A stretch of DNA of 64,000 nucleotides, from positions 27,554,160 to 27,618,159 of the forward strand of contig NC_090173.1 in the NCBI RefSeq assembly GCF_024679245.1, given 5' to 3'. Numbering within the stretch: the stretch's first letter is position 1; each line of letters opens with the position of its first letter. This document shows, piece after piece, positions 42,551 through 55,272 of this stretch. The notes beneath the pieces are model-generated. The model was not told where the DNA came from. It saw nothing but the letters and a program-made list of their open reading frames with translations, and ran no database searches. Source of the DNA: Pseudorasbora parva. Its lineage: Eukaryota; Chordata; Actinopteri; Cypriniformes; Gobionidae. Both the position numbers and the translations under genes were made by a program.

Positions 42551-45500
42551 CCATCAAACCATCAAACAAACAATCTCCATCCATCCGTCAGTCTGTCCTG
42601 TCCCCATACTAATTTCAATTCTGTTCATCTCAGTTTAAACACTAGAAATGAATAGAGACAATTTAAAATTATATTTTAAAATTTCAATTCAACACCATAC
42701 AACCCTGCCATTCAAAGAGAAAAACACAACACCACAAAAGCACTACGGGTGCTGCATGCATTGTAAAATATGCTTACATATCACAACATATAAACGGCAA
42801 AATACACAAAATATGGGTAATTTTCTAAGCATTTACTACAGAGCCTCAACAAAGATTACCAAATAATTGAAATTCTAGTTGCAGTTATGAATCCCATTGT
42901 TTTTCAAAGAGCATTATCTCTGAAGTGGTCAATTCAAGTCCACAGTATCTAGAAAATCAGAATGTATTAAAATGAATATGTGCTGGGGGAGGTTATCTTG
43001 ATCTTCCATTATATTTTTTTAAACCGTCCCTCAGAGATGAGGCGAAAAGGTGAGTAGCTTTGAAAGTATATTTCTTGTGTCTGTGCGATATTGGCTCTAC
43101 AGGCTCCGATTTACACACACCCCAGCTGGTTTATTGTCGACCTTGTCTTTCAATACGGCCTCTGCGACTGAATTTATAGAGCATTATAAAATCATACAAA
43201 CAGAAAGCAAGGGAGCGAGAGTAAGAGAAAGAAGCCACGGATGAGTGTCCTCACTGAGTTCACAGAAAACAAGGCCAATGCTCTCCTCCTCAAACAGAGC
43301 TGGAATGAGAAGAGGGCATTTCATAACAGATGAAAGCCAAAATAAACATTGTGATCTCATTGCGCTGTGAAAAGACTGTCTGGGACCAATAAGGGCCATC
43401 GCTGAGACAAGGGTTGGGTTCTTCTTTCCAGCCAACAAGACAACATTACACTCCAACATGTCTGATGTCTAGCAAAAGAAGCCAGAAGTTTGGCAGGTTG
43501 GTATGACCTTGTTAACCCCTGGTAGATGCTGTAACCAGTGCTCAAATGGGCCGGTATATGCACTTGTCACATGTCCCTGAGATTTCAACCCTAGGGAGTA
43601 CCAACATTTTTTTCCCACTTTGAGCCCTGGCTGTAACTACATCATTTTCTATGCAAGGCCCTACACCAGCCAAACAACTGCAATTGAGATGAATGGGAAT
43701 GCTAAGAGATTTTATACTTTGACAGAAAAAAACAATGTCCCATAGCATATTTGTATTGAAAGGGTGATTCATGAACTTGGACAAGGCGTTTAATCCCAAG
43801 TTAGTCCATGAGGTTTGTTCTTGCAATGAATGTTGTGGATAAAAATTACAATCATAATCATTAGTCTGCCCAAACAGAAGTACTGTTACCTGTGCATTTT
43901 GATAGGTGAGGATATATGAATTTAACTCGGTTCTCCCTGTACATTTCTTGTCATTTTTTTCCTGGATGGTATTTATAATGAGAACAGAGAACGATGCATA
44001 TTTAAATAAGTAGCATAAGTGCTGTAAAGGTAAATATTTAGCTCTAAACCAAGAACATAACCCTATTTTACCTGGAGCTACACATATTTTAAGTAATAGT
44101 GGAATTGGCCTAGAATGAGGCTTAACTACAATCCATCACAGCGGCTTACAATGCCATAAAACCCACCTAAAGTCTTTTGTCTTATATAATTATTATTATT
44201 TTGCTTAAAATGATGGCACTCCACACATTCTACACATTAACTGCCCCTTGAATCATTGTTAATTAAACACTTTTATGTTTAAATCTATTCTGCTCATTTC
44301 TCAAAATCAGAGCAGTAAATGCAAAACCCTAAAAGTACAAATATAGCATATAAAACATCAGCTTTAAAATGTTTTTAGTGTATTATATTGCAACTGAAAA
44401 GAGGGCTTGGGGTTTATATGCATAAACTGAACATGTTTGCCAACCCTCCTAAGCTAATCTGACCCAGGGGGTGAAGTAAAGGGATAAATAAAGCACAGAG
44501 AAAGAGAGAGGGGTATTTTTAAGTTAATTGTATTAATTTGTTGTTTTGCACATTACTATTATCTACTACCATTTTCATTTTGCACAGTTTTTGTATATTT
44601 TGTATATTGTGGTATTTCTACTGATACAAAACTTAATCGCTGAAAGAACCATTTATCTGAACATTAACTGAAATAAAGCTATTTTCAGCTAGTTGTCAAA
44701 GCAACATTTCTCATTTTTATTCAGTTTATAAAATAACAAAAACTAAAATTGTAATGTACAGTATATATCGATATTAAAAAATACTAACAAATTATAATGA
44801 AAACAGAAAATATAAAAATAAAAATAACTCAAAATAATAATAAAATACTACAATAGTATCTTAACTATATTAAAAAGACAGATTTGAATGTAAAATATTT
44901 GTCATGTCACTAAAGACGTACTAACTAAAAGTGCCATAAAAAAACAGAGAACCAAGTAAAACAATTGTACTTCTAGTGCAAATCCAGCAAATTTGCATCC
45001 TATATCATGAAATAGTATGCTATATATCCCTGTCAAAATGCTGATAAGTGTTCTTAACAGAGGGTTCTCAAATATTTGCCAATAAATAAATAAATAAAAC
45101 ACCTATTAAAGATATATGTGCACTGCCTGCAATGGCTATCCAAATGAATAGGGCCAAAACCTGAAATTGTGCACAGAGAGCGGGCCTGAGCAAGTGAAAG
45201 AAGAAGAGATGTGAAATATGTGCCTAATAAGAGGTGAAGGTGGCACGTTGCACACCAGCTGCCAGGGCACTGACGCGGCACAAATAACTGCAGGGGAAAG
45301 TCAAATAAACGGATAGAGTCATCGCCCAGAGCGCAGGAGAGCAGAGAGTGAGATGGGTGTGGATGCTACAGACCAGAGCTGCAGTCTGGTGCACAACAGC
45401 GCCGGCCTCTTAGGTTAGAGGTCACATTAATGCTCTCTGACAACACATTCCCTTTGGTATCAGCCTGTTTGTACAGTCAGTCACGCCAGGAATGTCAGGT

Positions 45501-46117
45501 AGAACAGAGGGAGCCTTGCTGGAAAAGGCAGCATTATCTCTGCTAGCATGAGCTCATCCATCCAAATTTATAAATCAAATAAAAAAAGACAGAAAAAAAC
45601 CCCTGCACATTTAGCAGTATTTCAGAAACCTATTTTTACAGCTCTATCAGATTTAGAATCAGAAAAAAACTATGGCTGAATTAGGAATTAATTATTATTT
45701 TCTAATAAATAGATCAAATCTGAGAAAATATATATATTTTTTGATAATGTGACCTATTTATACTCAAGGGCTTTTTACTGCAGTAATCATAGTTGGAGCT
45801 TTGCTCTGCAGGAAAGGGGGTCTCGACAGCCAGAGTTGAGAACCCCTGATATACGAATCAGTTATTTTCATTGAGTCAGTCAAATCAGAAGAGAAAAGGG
45901 TAAATAATGTTTTGACAATATTTCAGCAATAAACGTGTATCCATCGGCACATTATGTGCGAATCAAGAATGAATAACTAATTTGTATTGTTCTTTTCACT
46001 GAATTGGTTGAATCAAGAAAGCAAAACTGTTACATTTTATTTAATAAATTACTCGGCTGGTATTCTACTTTCTATACTTGCTAATATTCCTATAAAATAG
46101 CCTGTAGTTTAGGCTAC
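42550..46117. other. 3.5 kb of AT-rich DNA without recognised feature
   Basis: This is one of the longest stretches without mobile-element signatures. Frames are short and unconvincing. Regions near 43190-43520 and 45290-45560 are less AT-rich and could hold regulatory or conserved non-coding DNA, but nothing visible proves that. Confidence 0.4.
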
Positions 46118-47052
46118 GTAAAATCACAGAGCGGGGTCAGCACATGCACAGGTGCACAGAAGTCGCCAACTTTCTGAAGAGTCAATAGCTACAGACCTCA
46201 AAACTAAGTGTGGCCTTCAGATTAGCCAGTGCATAGAGAGCTTCATGGCCGAGCAGCTGCATCCAAGCCTCACATCAAGTGCAATGCAAAGTGTTCCATT
46301 TACATTGAATTATTTAGCCTACGCATTTATCCAAAGTGACTTACAAATGTAAAGAGCAATAGAAGCAATCAGACAAACACATGGCAACAGCATGCAAGTA
46401 CTGTAACAAGTCTCAGTTAGTCTAGTCTTTTTTCAAATAAAAATAACTAACAAAATAGTTTATCTATAGAAAATAGAAAAAATAGAATAGAAAGTTAGTT
46501 AAGTGTTAGTTTTAACTGGTGACACTGGACTGGAGCAGTGGAGACGTGTTTTCTGGAGTGACAAATCACACTTCTCTGTCTGGCAATCCAATGGACAAGT
46601 CTGGGTTTGGCTGTTGCCAGTAGAACAATACTTGCCTGTCTGCACTGTGACAAGTGTACAGTTTGGTGGAGGGGGGGGGGGGGGATTATGCGGTGGGGTT
46701 GTTTTTTAGGAGTTAGATTTGGCCCCTGAGTTCCAGTAAAAGGATCTCTTAATTCTTCAATTCTATACCAAGACATTTTGGATCAATTTCATGCTCCCAA
46801 CTTTGTGGCCACAGGGATGGCTCTTTCTTTCCAAACATGACTGTGCACCAGTGAACAAAGCAAGGTCCATAAAGACATGGATGAGCGAATTTGATGTGAA
46901 GGAACTTGACTGGTCTTGACCTCAATGACCTCAACCCAATAGATCCCCTTTGGGATGAATTATATTAATTTATATTAAACCTTATGGATTAATGGGATAA
47001 AGGTTCATGTGTATGTAAAGCCAGACGTCCCAAAAAGTTTGCCAATATAGTG
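46118..47052 (+). mobile_element. Tc1-like transposon copy B2, split by a SINE
   Basis: Pieces of a transposase gene (TGGAGTGACAAATCACACTT coding the first acidic region, and AACCCAATAGATCCCCTTTG near the third) lead to the right terminal repeat ending CCAATATAGTG before TA. The segment corresponding to NALLEEWSKI in copy B1 is deleted. A SINE interrupts it at 46296-46500. Confidence 0.82.
46296..46500 (+). repeat. SINE insertion with target duplication AAGTGTT
   Basis: AAGTGTT occurs at 46289-46295 and 46501-46507, bounding 205 bp. The insert has the teleost SINE-type wording ACGCATTTATCCAAAGTGAC and TTACAAATG and an A-rich 3' end. No A or B box is visible, so it is probably 5'-truncated. 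Confidence 0.75.
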
Positions 47053-47054
47053 TA

Positions 47055-48072
47055 GTTACATTTCATCACACTGTTTAAAAGACAAAGCATGGCATAGAAA
47101 ATGTAGCCTAACTCATTTTGCAAATTTGGAATCAACATACCCTGGTCCAATTAAGACAAGATTTAGCACTTTTTGGTGATTTAAAGGTGTGATTTTGCTC
47201 TGAGAGGACTGTGGCACCTGCCATCCATCCCATGAGGCTCCACCGAAGTAAAGTAGAGAAAAAGGCAATTGGCTGAAGAGACACTATGGGCACAGGGTCA
47301 GTTAAAAATTGCTCAGACGTGTAAGAGGCTGGGACATTCATGAGCAGACTGCATTGATTTAGGTTAGCATTTTGTCACAGTAGCACACAGAATCAACCCA
47401 ACCACAGGTGTTTGTCAGTGTGACTTCTCTTGCTAGCAAGTAATGGCCCTTTTTTTCTTCCTGCAAGCTGCACATACCGGCAAAAATAAGTAAAACAAAA
47501 GCCTACACACACCAATGACATACTCCAATAGAGCCGGAGTTAGATGGATGCCTTTTACAGTCCTATTCTGACAATCTTGTAGGGAAAATGAGGAGATGTG
47601 ATGTATGAATATGAGGCACGAACGAAGCATTTTGTTAATGCGTGGGTGTGCGTGCATTTGTGTCTGCTCGCACAGCGTCATTGAGCACTGCCGTCACAGA
47701 TTCTTCGGCTGGCAGAACGCCACCATTGCGTGAGCTGCCATCGGTGCTCTGACTCAGCCTCGTCATGAGGAGGGAGAGAGAAAAAAAAAAAAAAACTTCA
47801 AGCCATCTGCAAGCCCGTCAGGAGGCCAGCAGGTCCCCATGAAGCCATTTAAACACTGCTGGAGCTCCAGCCTGGGCTGGCACTCACCGCTAATTCTGCC
47901 CCGATATCAGTGCCATCTTGGTGGGTGGGGTCGGCTGTTGCTTAGTTGTTGTTTAGTTGTTTTCTCATCATTATGTATTCATTTCAGTGGAATCTATCCC
48001 AGACTTCGAGGTGACCTACTGGATAGAAATAGCTACACCTAAAGAGAAAAACAAGAGTTTGGTGAATTTTAT
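47055..48072. other. Non-coding DNA, nothing recognised
   Basis: An A run lies at 47782-47795. No frame or repeat boundary was seen. Confidence 0.45.
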
Positions 48073-48256
<184 letters not shown>

Positions 48257-50991
48257 CATTCAGTCTGTCCTTGTTTGTTTTGTTTCAATTTACAATTAAG
48301 TTTAGAATACTTACCTTCCAGTTTCCTATAATTTATGTAATTTTGTCATCATTGTATTTGATTATTTGTGCCATACTGCTGCATAGGAATGCCAGTTGGT
48401 CCTTTTTGAAACTGAGCCAGACAAGGTTGCAACAAAACACTTATTTCAACTATTCAAGACAGACATAAAACCCTTTTTCCATGGGCTTTTCAACTACTTT
48501 ATTTTACATAATTGTCATTCTTTTATATCCTTCAATACCATACAAATGCATGTAATCTCTGGGAAAAATGTAGGATTAAATGGGTTAAGGAACAGCATCC
48601 CTATATTACGAACTAACAGACATCACCATGCGGCAACAAGGAGTGGCTATTTCCAGCTCAGGTGCAGCATTGCCATGGTTACCATGGTGCGTTTCATAGG
48701 AGACAGCAGGCAAAGATTACAGGAACACGGGGAGGAGTATTTCAAGAGAAGCAAAAGGCAAGGGACTGAGAGTAACAGAAACAAATTAAATACTCAGAAC
48801 TTGTGAGTTCTACTAAAATGGGACTATAAACGTGTGACACAATTCACATGCACATTAAAGCAGACACATCACCCCACCAACATGCTGGCTCACACACAAA
48901 TATATATGCTAAAGTATTGGCCTGAGTGCTGAACTGTAAAGCCAAGCAGATGATCTACTGCAGCATCTGTGCTAACCTCCTCACCGACCAGCGCTCCATC
49001 ACTCAGCTCAGATGAGGAGTTATAGAAGATGGCTCTGCCTCCCTGCCCGGCGCTGTGGTAGGAGCTACAGATAAGATGAGAGGCCCTCCAGAGAGTCATA
49101 CAATAACAGCAGAGAGGACAAGAGGAAAATTGTGAGTGCTGATCACTGCCCTGTGCTCCTTTGCTGGCAATGCGGCCACTTTCATCTGATTCCAGGAGAA
49201 ATGACAGCCGTTTGGAATCTCATTTCCCCCATACAAACACAGGAAGTGGGAGAAATCTGTAAAGAATGCAAAGATTTCAGCCGGTCAAGAGTGATCATTT
49301 TGCCTCAAGTAGCTCAGTGAAACCAGAGCAAGAGCTTCAGGGTGAAATTATTCACATTCTCTCGCTATTTCAAAAGGATGTTTCTGAAAAGGCATCAGAG
49401 ATGCAAAACATTTCATTAAGATTCTAGGAGGGGAAAAAACACAAACATCCTATGTCCATCAATGTAATTCACAAGAAGTAAAAAGGAAAAAACAATGTTA
49501 ACACAAAAATAATGGTACCAAAGGGGTTTTTTCCCCCTCAGCAATGCCATAGAAAAAACATTTCTGGTTCCTTTCACTGAACAATTTTTTAAAGAACCAT
49601 GTTACTCTTAGAGTCAATTAACATTTTAATAATCTAAAGAACCTTTTTCCTATAAATAACCTTTTGTGGAATGGAAAGTGAACGTTACTTTTGTCCACCC
49701 AAGGACACTAAGTAAGGTAGTGATTGGTACTCACGTCATCGCTGACGTTGTGATTTTTGGATCACACGTCCCTTAAGGTGTGGTTATGAGTACATCAGAT
49801 GACCACCTTCCCCCCTCTTAGTTTCGGACACTAGTCAGTATTAGAACACTCTGAACAGGAGGCTGCCCAGTCATTTAGAATAAATGTAAAGTGGGGAGAA
49901 TTGGTCAGCTGATTTCAGCTGGTCAGCTGATGAAAGATTGGTGAGATTTCTAACTTGTAGAGCCTTTTCTGTATCATCAGCTCAAAGAAGACACAATTGT
50001 AATAAAATAGATTTTATTAACAAAAGATAAACAGAACAATTAACACAACTACTAAATGAATACAATGAATGATAAAGGAAAAAAAGTGCATAAGATGTAT
50101 AAAATACACATGAATAAGTTGAGTGTGGCTATGGAAGAGTTACATTATCTAATGGAAAGATAAACTGTTGTTTCTCTGAAACTAAGGTGAAGAACCTTAT
50201 TATGTATCAAACAAATAAATGAAAGATTATTCGTTATTAACTAGCATAAGATATAATTACCTCTAATGTAAATTAGATAACCATATACTGGTAATATACA
50301 ACAATGCCAAGGTCTCTAGAAAGAGGTTTGGTTAAGTGATATTTACATTCCACGTGGTTGAGTAAGCAGTCTGATGGTGATGACTTCTTCCGTTGGTTTT
50401 GCTGGGAGACAATGCAGTGGGGAAAGGAGCTGGAATCCGTTTCAACAGCCTTGAACACAAAAGATCTGTGGGATGCTGATCTACTGGGACACCAAAGGTC
50501 CTAAAATCTGGAACACGGAGATAAGGCCCTGAAGTAGGTCCAAAAGGTCCTTAATCTGGAACACTCAGACGAAGTAACCTTGAAGTGAAGATTTGCTCTC
50601 CTGAGCTTAACCTTGTTGCAAATGTCTCTGTGTGTCTTCTGCCTCTCTGGGCCAGACACTCAGAAGTTGGTCAATCCGCTCTGGCATGAGCGGATCTCTC
50701 TAGCATGGAGACGTGCTATAGTCATCTCGCTGGACTAAAACTCTGAAGGTATTGGTTAATGTCTCTTTCCTTACAGGTTGGAGGCTCCGAACGTTGTCGC
50801 TGTCTAACGTTGTCTTATCTGTTGCTCTCTCAAAAACTGTAGATTCAGATCCTAGGATCTTGTGTTGTCTCTTTGGTTAAACCAGAGACTCAGAACTTGG
50901 TTGCTCTGTCATAGTCTAATCCTCGCCAGACAGACTCAGAACCTGGTGAACTGTTTGTCTCTTGCATGGGAAGACTCAGAACTTGGTGACC
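48257..50991. other. Non-coding DNA with internally repeated segment
   Basis: Around 50460-50990 GACTCAGAACTTGGT-like words recur about four times and CTGGAACAC twice, which suggests a degenerate tandem repeat or an old LTR. I cannot name it. The rest shows no gene. Confidence 0.35.
49510..49690. repeat. Dispersed repeat (AAGAACC type), fragment
   Basis: TTTCACTGAACAATTTTTTA, AAGAACCTTTTTCC and ACCTTTTGTGGAATGGAAAG follow the order of a common teleost MITE as I recall it. Confidence 0.45.
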
Positions 50992-52171
50992 ACCTGTTAA
51001 ATTTATCATTAATGCAATTATCTAATCAACCAATCACATTGCTTTAATGCATTTAGGGGTGTGGTCAAGACAATATCCTGAAGTCCAAACTGAATGTCAG
51101 AATGGGAAAGAAAGGTGATTTAAGCAATTTTGAGCATGGCATGGTTGTTGGTGCCAGACGGGCTGGTCTGAGTATTTCAAAATCTGCTCAGTTACTGGGA
51201 TTTTCGCGCACAACCATTTCTAAGGTTTACAAATAATGGTGTGAAAAGGGAAAAACATCCAGTATGCGGCAGTCCTGTGGGCGAAAATGCCTTGTTGATG
51301 CTAGAGGTCAGAGGAGAATGGGCTGACTGATTCAAGCTGATAGAAGAGCAACTTTGACTGAAATAACCACTCGTTATAACCGAGGTATGCAGCAAAGCAT
51401 TTGTGAAGCCACAACACGCACAACCTTGAGGCGGCTGAGCTACAACAACAGAAGACCCCACCGGGAACCCCTCATCTCCACTACAAATAGGAAAAAGAGG
51501 CTACAATTTGCTTGAGCTCACCGAAATTGGACAGTTGACGACCGGAAAAATGTTGCCTGGTCTGATGAGTCTCGATTTCTGTAGAGACATTCAGATGGTA
51601 GAGTCAGAATTTGGAGTAAACAGAATGAGAGCATGGATCCATCATGCCTTGTTACCACTGTGCAGGCTGGTGATGGTGGTGTAATGGTGTGGGGGATGTT
51701 TTCTTGGCACACTTTAGGCACCTTAGTGCCAATTGGGCATCGTTCAAATGCCACAGCCTACCTGAGCATTTTTTTCTGACCATGTCCATCCCTTTATGAC
51801 CACCATGTACCCATCCTCTGATAGCTACTTCCAGCAGAATAATGCACCATGTCATAAAGCTTTAATAATTTCAAATTGGTTTCTTGAACATGACAATGAG
51901 TTCATGTACTAAAATGTCCCCCACAGTCACCAGATCTCAACCCAATAGAGCATCTTTGGGATGTGGTGGAACGGGAGTTCCATGCTCTGGATGTGCATCC
52001 CACAAATCTCCATCAACTGCAAGATGCTATCCTATCAATATGGGCCAACATTTCTAAAGAATGCTTTCAGCACCTTGTTGAATCAATGCCACGTAGAATT
52101 AAGGCAGTTCTGAAGTCGAAAGGGGGTCAGACACAGTATTAGTATGGTGTTCCTAATAATCCTTTAGGTGA

Positions 52172-52173
<2 letters not shown>
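50992..52173 (+). mobile_element. Tc1-like transposon copy A2, near full length
   Basis: The copy runs from CACCTGTTAAATTTATC, just inside the left terminal repeat, to the right end CCTTTAGGTGAG before TA. The outer left repeat is missing. Coding sequence starts with a helix-turn-helix region (LSISKSAQLLGFSRTTISK) and includes an [14 protein letters not shown] catalytic region near 51930. It is the reference for copies A1 and A3. Confidence 0.9.
51100..52140 (+). pseudogene. Tc1 transposase, copy A2, disabled
   Basis: The transposase would cut the element out at its terminal repeats and insert it at TA. The ATG near 51100 begins MGKKGDLSNFEHGMVVGARR. An in-frame stop follows at KVYK (AAA TAA TGG near 51230), a second stop interrupts at LLEL (TTGCTTGAG region with a TGA near 51515), and frameshifts occur near 51910 (ATGTACTAAAATG). 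The catalytic wording (SDESRFL with the first acid, [11 protein letters not shown] with the third) is still visible. It is not translatable as one protein. Confidence 0.85.

Positions 52174-52254
<81 letters not shown>
52174..52254. repeat. (TA)n microsatellite at the Tc1 A2 end
   Basis: The TA repeat begins exactly at the TA target site of copy A2. Confidence 0.96.
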
Positions 52255-52258
<4 letters not shown>

Positions 52259-53134
52259 ATATAAGAATCTCCAAGGCTGTTTTAATATGACCTTCATGTA
52301 TAATATTATTGGTAATGTCCTATTATTTCATGTTTTCTGATTTATAACAATTCTGACGTTACACTTTATCCTTGTTCCAGGATGTAACCAATAAGGGCTC
52401 TAGCTAAATCGGTTTTAATCAGATATTTGAAAAACAACAGCTGATTAAATTATATTATAAATTAATTTAAGTTGAGCTCATTAAATCCATCTGCTTTAAT
52501 CAAACTGAATTAAAGCGTAGAAAGTATTGCAAACACAGATAGTGCCTTAATTCATTCCATGCCTATATTTAAGCTCAGGGCTACATTTACCCAAATGTCT
52601 CTGGCTACAGTTCGGCCAACTAAAATATCTTTATGTACAATTTAATGTGGCCACTGTGGTATATTTGGACTTAATCGCAACCCTAGCGTAACCCTATAAT
52701 ATGATGTATGATGTCATCAAAGCATTAAATGCACACTGTCTCACTGAGGTACAGCTAATAAAGTCTCTCTGCTGCTATTTCTCACTTTAATTCCTGCTTT
52801 TAAAGGCCTGCAGCATCACACCGGTGGGGATCTGTTGTGAGATCGACTGTCTGCTTACAAGAAAGGTGTCTGGGCTGGTTGTGCTTTTGGAGACATGTTG
52901 GCCCAATTGATGAAGTGCAGTGCTGCAGGTTCTTTCATCCAGTGCAATCAGGCTCAACATGGATGGCTTTTGCAATGAGGAGCCTCCCCATCCGTCAATT
53001 CAACCCCACACCAGCTTTCATGTCACTCTCCATGATGGTGGATTAGGCCTCTCAGTGGAAAGTGCCAGTTCTTAGTCAGGTGTATGGTGAGTTCACTTCT
53101 CATGCTAAAATCATCACTGGCTGCTCCTCACCAT
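52255..53134. other. Non-coding DNA, nothing recognised
   Basis: A more GC-balanced patch at 52790-53050 has weak frames on both strands. No splice-like or family signature was found. Confidence 0.4.
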
Positions 53135-53160
53135 TAGCCTGACAAGCCAGACCCACATCA
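53135..53160 (+). repeat. Dispersed repeat family R, copy R4 (end only)
   Basis: TAGCCTGACAAGCCAGACCC is the same terminus as copy R3 at 63337. It is cut off by Tc1 copy A3. Confidence 0.75.
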
Positions 53161-53161
53161 A

Positions 53162-53556
53162 TTGTGCATGTTGTGGCTTCACAAATGCTTTGCTGCATAT
53201 CTCGGTTGTAACGAGTGGTTATTTCAGTCAAAGTTGCTCTTCTATCAGCTTGAATCAGTCGGCCCATTCTCCTCTGACCTCTAGCATCAACAAGGCATTT
53301 TCACCCACAGGACTGCCGCATACTGGATGTTTTTCCCTTTTCACACCATTCTTTGTAAACCTTAGAAATGGTTGTGCGTGAAAATCCCAGTAACTGAGCA
53401 GATTGTGAAATACTCAGACTGGCCCGTCTTGCACCAACAACCATGCCATATTTAAAATTCCTAAAATTACCTTTCCCATTCTGACATTCAGTTTGGACTT
53501 CAGGAGATTGTCTTGACCAGGACCACATCCCTAAATGCATTAAAGCAACTGCCATG
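53162..53556 (-). mobile_element. Tc1-like transposon copy A3, fragment
   Basis: This is the reverse complement of the first 400 bp of copy A2. Its minus-strand frame at 53301-53555 reads MVVGARRASLSISQSAQLLG and FSRTTISKVYKEWCEKGK, without the stop found in A2. The catalytic part is missing. Confidence 0.9.
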
Positions 53557-53557
53557 T

Positions 53558-53560
<3 letters not shown>

Positions 53561-53639
<79 letters not shown>
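53561..53639. repeat. (TA)n microsatellite, left of Tc1 E
   Basis: TA repeat that continues on the other side of the Tc1 element at 55273. Confidence 0.97.
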
Positions 53640-53642
<3 letters not shown>

Positions 53643-53863
53643 TCTTGTTCAAAATAATAGCAGTACAATGTGACTAACCAGAATAATCAAGGTTTTTCGT
53701 ATATTTTTTTATTGCTACGTGGCAAACAAGTTACCAGTAGGTTCAGTAGATTCTCAGAAAACAAATGAGACCCAGCATTCATGATATGCACGCTCTTAAG
53801 GCTGTGCAATTGGGCAATTAGTTGAATTAGTTGAAAGGGGTGTGTTCAAAAAAATAGCAGTGT
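53640..53863. repeat. Left terminal inverted repeat of Tc1 E
   Basis: It starts CAGTCTTGTTCAAAATAATA. The outer motif GTTCAAAATAATAGCAGT (53647) and inner motif GTTCAAAAAAATAGCAGT (53844) are likely transposase binding sites about 200 bp apart. Near 53826-53833 it carries a GAATTAGTT duplication not present on the right. Confidence 0.9.
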
Positions 53864-53976
53864 GGCATTCAATCACTGAGGTCATCAATTTTGTGAAGAA
53901 ACAGGTGTGAATCAGGTGGCCCCTATTTAAGGATGAAGCCAACACTTGTTGAACATGCATTTGAAAGCTGAGGAAA

Positions 53977-54972
53977 ATGGGTCGTTCAAGACATTGTTCA
54001 GAAGAACAGCGTACTTTGATTAAAAAGTTGATTAGAGAGGGGAAAACCTATAAAGAGGTGCAAAAAATGATAGGCTGTTCAGCTAAAATGATCTCCAATA
54101 CCTTAAAATGGAGAGCAAAACCAGAGAGACGTGGAAGAAAACGGAAGACAACCATCAAAATGGATAGAAGAATAACCAGAATGGCAAAGGCTCAGCCAAT
54201 GATCACCTCCAGGATGATCAAAGACAGTCTGGAGTTACCTGTAAGTACTGTGACAGTTAGAAGACGTCTGTGTGAAGCTAATCTATTTTCAAGAATCCCC
54301 CGCAAAGTCCCTCTGTTAAAAAAAAGGCATGTGCAGAAGAGGTTACAATTTGCCAAAGAACACATCAACTGGCCTAAAGAGAAATGGAGGAACATTTTGT
54401 GGACTGATGAGAGTAAAATTTTTCTTTTTGTGTCCAAGGGCCACAGGCAGTTTGTGAGACGACCCCCAAACTCTGAATTCAAGCCACAGTACACAGTGAA
54501 GACAGTGAAGCATGGAGGTGCAAGCATCATGATATGGGCATGTTTCTCCTACTATGGTGTTGGGCCTATTTATCGCATACCAGGGATCATGGATCAGTTT
54601 GCATATGTTAAAATACTTGAAGAGGTCATGTTGCCCTATGCTGAAGAGGACATGCCCTTGAAACGGTTGTTTCAACAAGACAATGACCCAAAACACACTA
54701 GTAAACGGGCAAAGTCTTGGTTCCAAACCAACAAAATTAATGTTATGGAGTGGCCAGCCCAATCTCCAGACCTTAATCCAATTGAGAACTTGTGGGGTGA
54801 TATCAAAAAGGCTGTTTCTGAAGCAAAACCAAGAAATGTGAATGAATTGTGGAATGTTGTTAAAGAATCATGGAGTGGAATAACAGCTGAGAGGTGCCAC
54901 AAGTTGGTTGACTCCATGCCACACAGATGTCAAGCAGTTTTAAAAAACTGTGGTCATACAACTAAATATTAG
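53977..54972 (+). CDS. Tc1-type DD34E transposase, open reading frame intact
   Basis: The 331-residue protein is the length usual for Tc1 transposases (about 340). It should bind the terminal repeats, excise the element and insert it at TA in the nucleus. The N-terminal part carries helix-turn-helix sequence (residues about 8-45, [20 protein letters not shown] and [10 protein letters not shown]). A basic linker RRGRKRKT near 51-58 resembles the GRPR-like/nuclear-targeting region. A second helix-turn-helix follows ([19 protein letters not shown]). The catalytic triad is D144 (LWTDESK), D235 (FQQDNDPKH) and E270 ([11 protein letters not shown]), with 34 residues between the last two. [14 protein letters not shown] has V where many Tc1 proteins have G. 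The ATG lies 114 bp inside the left terminal repeat. Confidence 0.93.
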   Translation: MGRSRHCSEEQRTLIKKLIREGKTYKEVQKMIGCSAKMISNTLKWRAKPERRGRKRKTTIKMDRRITRMAKAQPMITSRMIKDSLELPVSTVTVRRRLCEANLFSRIPRKVPLLKKRHVQKRLQFAKEHINWPKEKWRNILWTDESKIFLFVSKGHRQFVRRPPNSEFKPQYTVKTVKHGGASIMIWACFSYYGVGPIYRIPGIMDQFAYVKILEEVMLPYAEEDMPLKRLFQQDNDPKHTSKRAKSWFQTNKINVMEWPAQSPDLNPIENLWGDIKKAVSEAKPRNVNELWNVVKESWSGITAERCHKLVDSMPHRCQAVLKNCGHTTKY

Positions 54973-55057
54973 TTTAGTGATTCACAGGATTGCTAAATCC
55001 CAGAAAGAAAAAAAATGTTTGTACAAAATAGTTTTGAGTTTGTACAGTCAAAGGTAG

Positions 55058-55269
55058 ACACTGCTATTTTTTTGAACACACCCCTTTCAACTAATTGCCC
55101 AATTGCACAGCCTTAAGAGCGTGCATATCATGAATGCTGGGTCTTGTTTGTTTTCTGACAATCTACTGAACCTACTGGTAACTTGTTTGCCACGTAGCAA
55201 TAAAAAAATATACTAAAAACCTTGATTATTCTGGTTAGTCACATTGTACTGCTATTATTTTGAACAAGA

Positions 55270-55272
<3 letters not shown>
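55058..55272. repeat. Right terminal inverted repeat of Tc1 E
   Basis: It is the inverse of the left repeat with few differences, ending TTATTTTGAACAAGACTG before TA. It has inner (ACTGCTATTTTTTTGAAC) and outer (ACTGCTATTATTTTGAAC) motifs. Confidence 0.92.

Larger units (their letters stand above)
53640..55272 (+). mobile_element. Structurally complete Tc1-like transposon E
   Basis: The 1633-bp element has long terminal inverted repeats (53640-53863 and 55058-55272) and one uninterrupted transposase gene. It sits inside a TA microsatellite, so its TA duplication merges with the flanks. Each terminal repeat carries an outer and an inner direct-repeat motif, the IR/DR plan of Sleeping Beauty-like elements. 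All parts needed for mobility appear present. Confidence 0.95.

Noticed and set aside
54192..54917. Minus-strand frames of 81-139 codons across the Tc1 E transposase
   Set aside because: Antisense shadows of an intact plus-strand gene.
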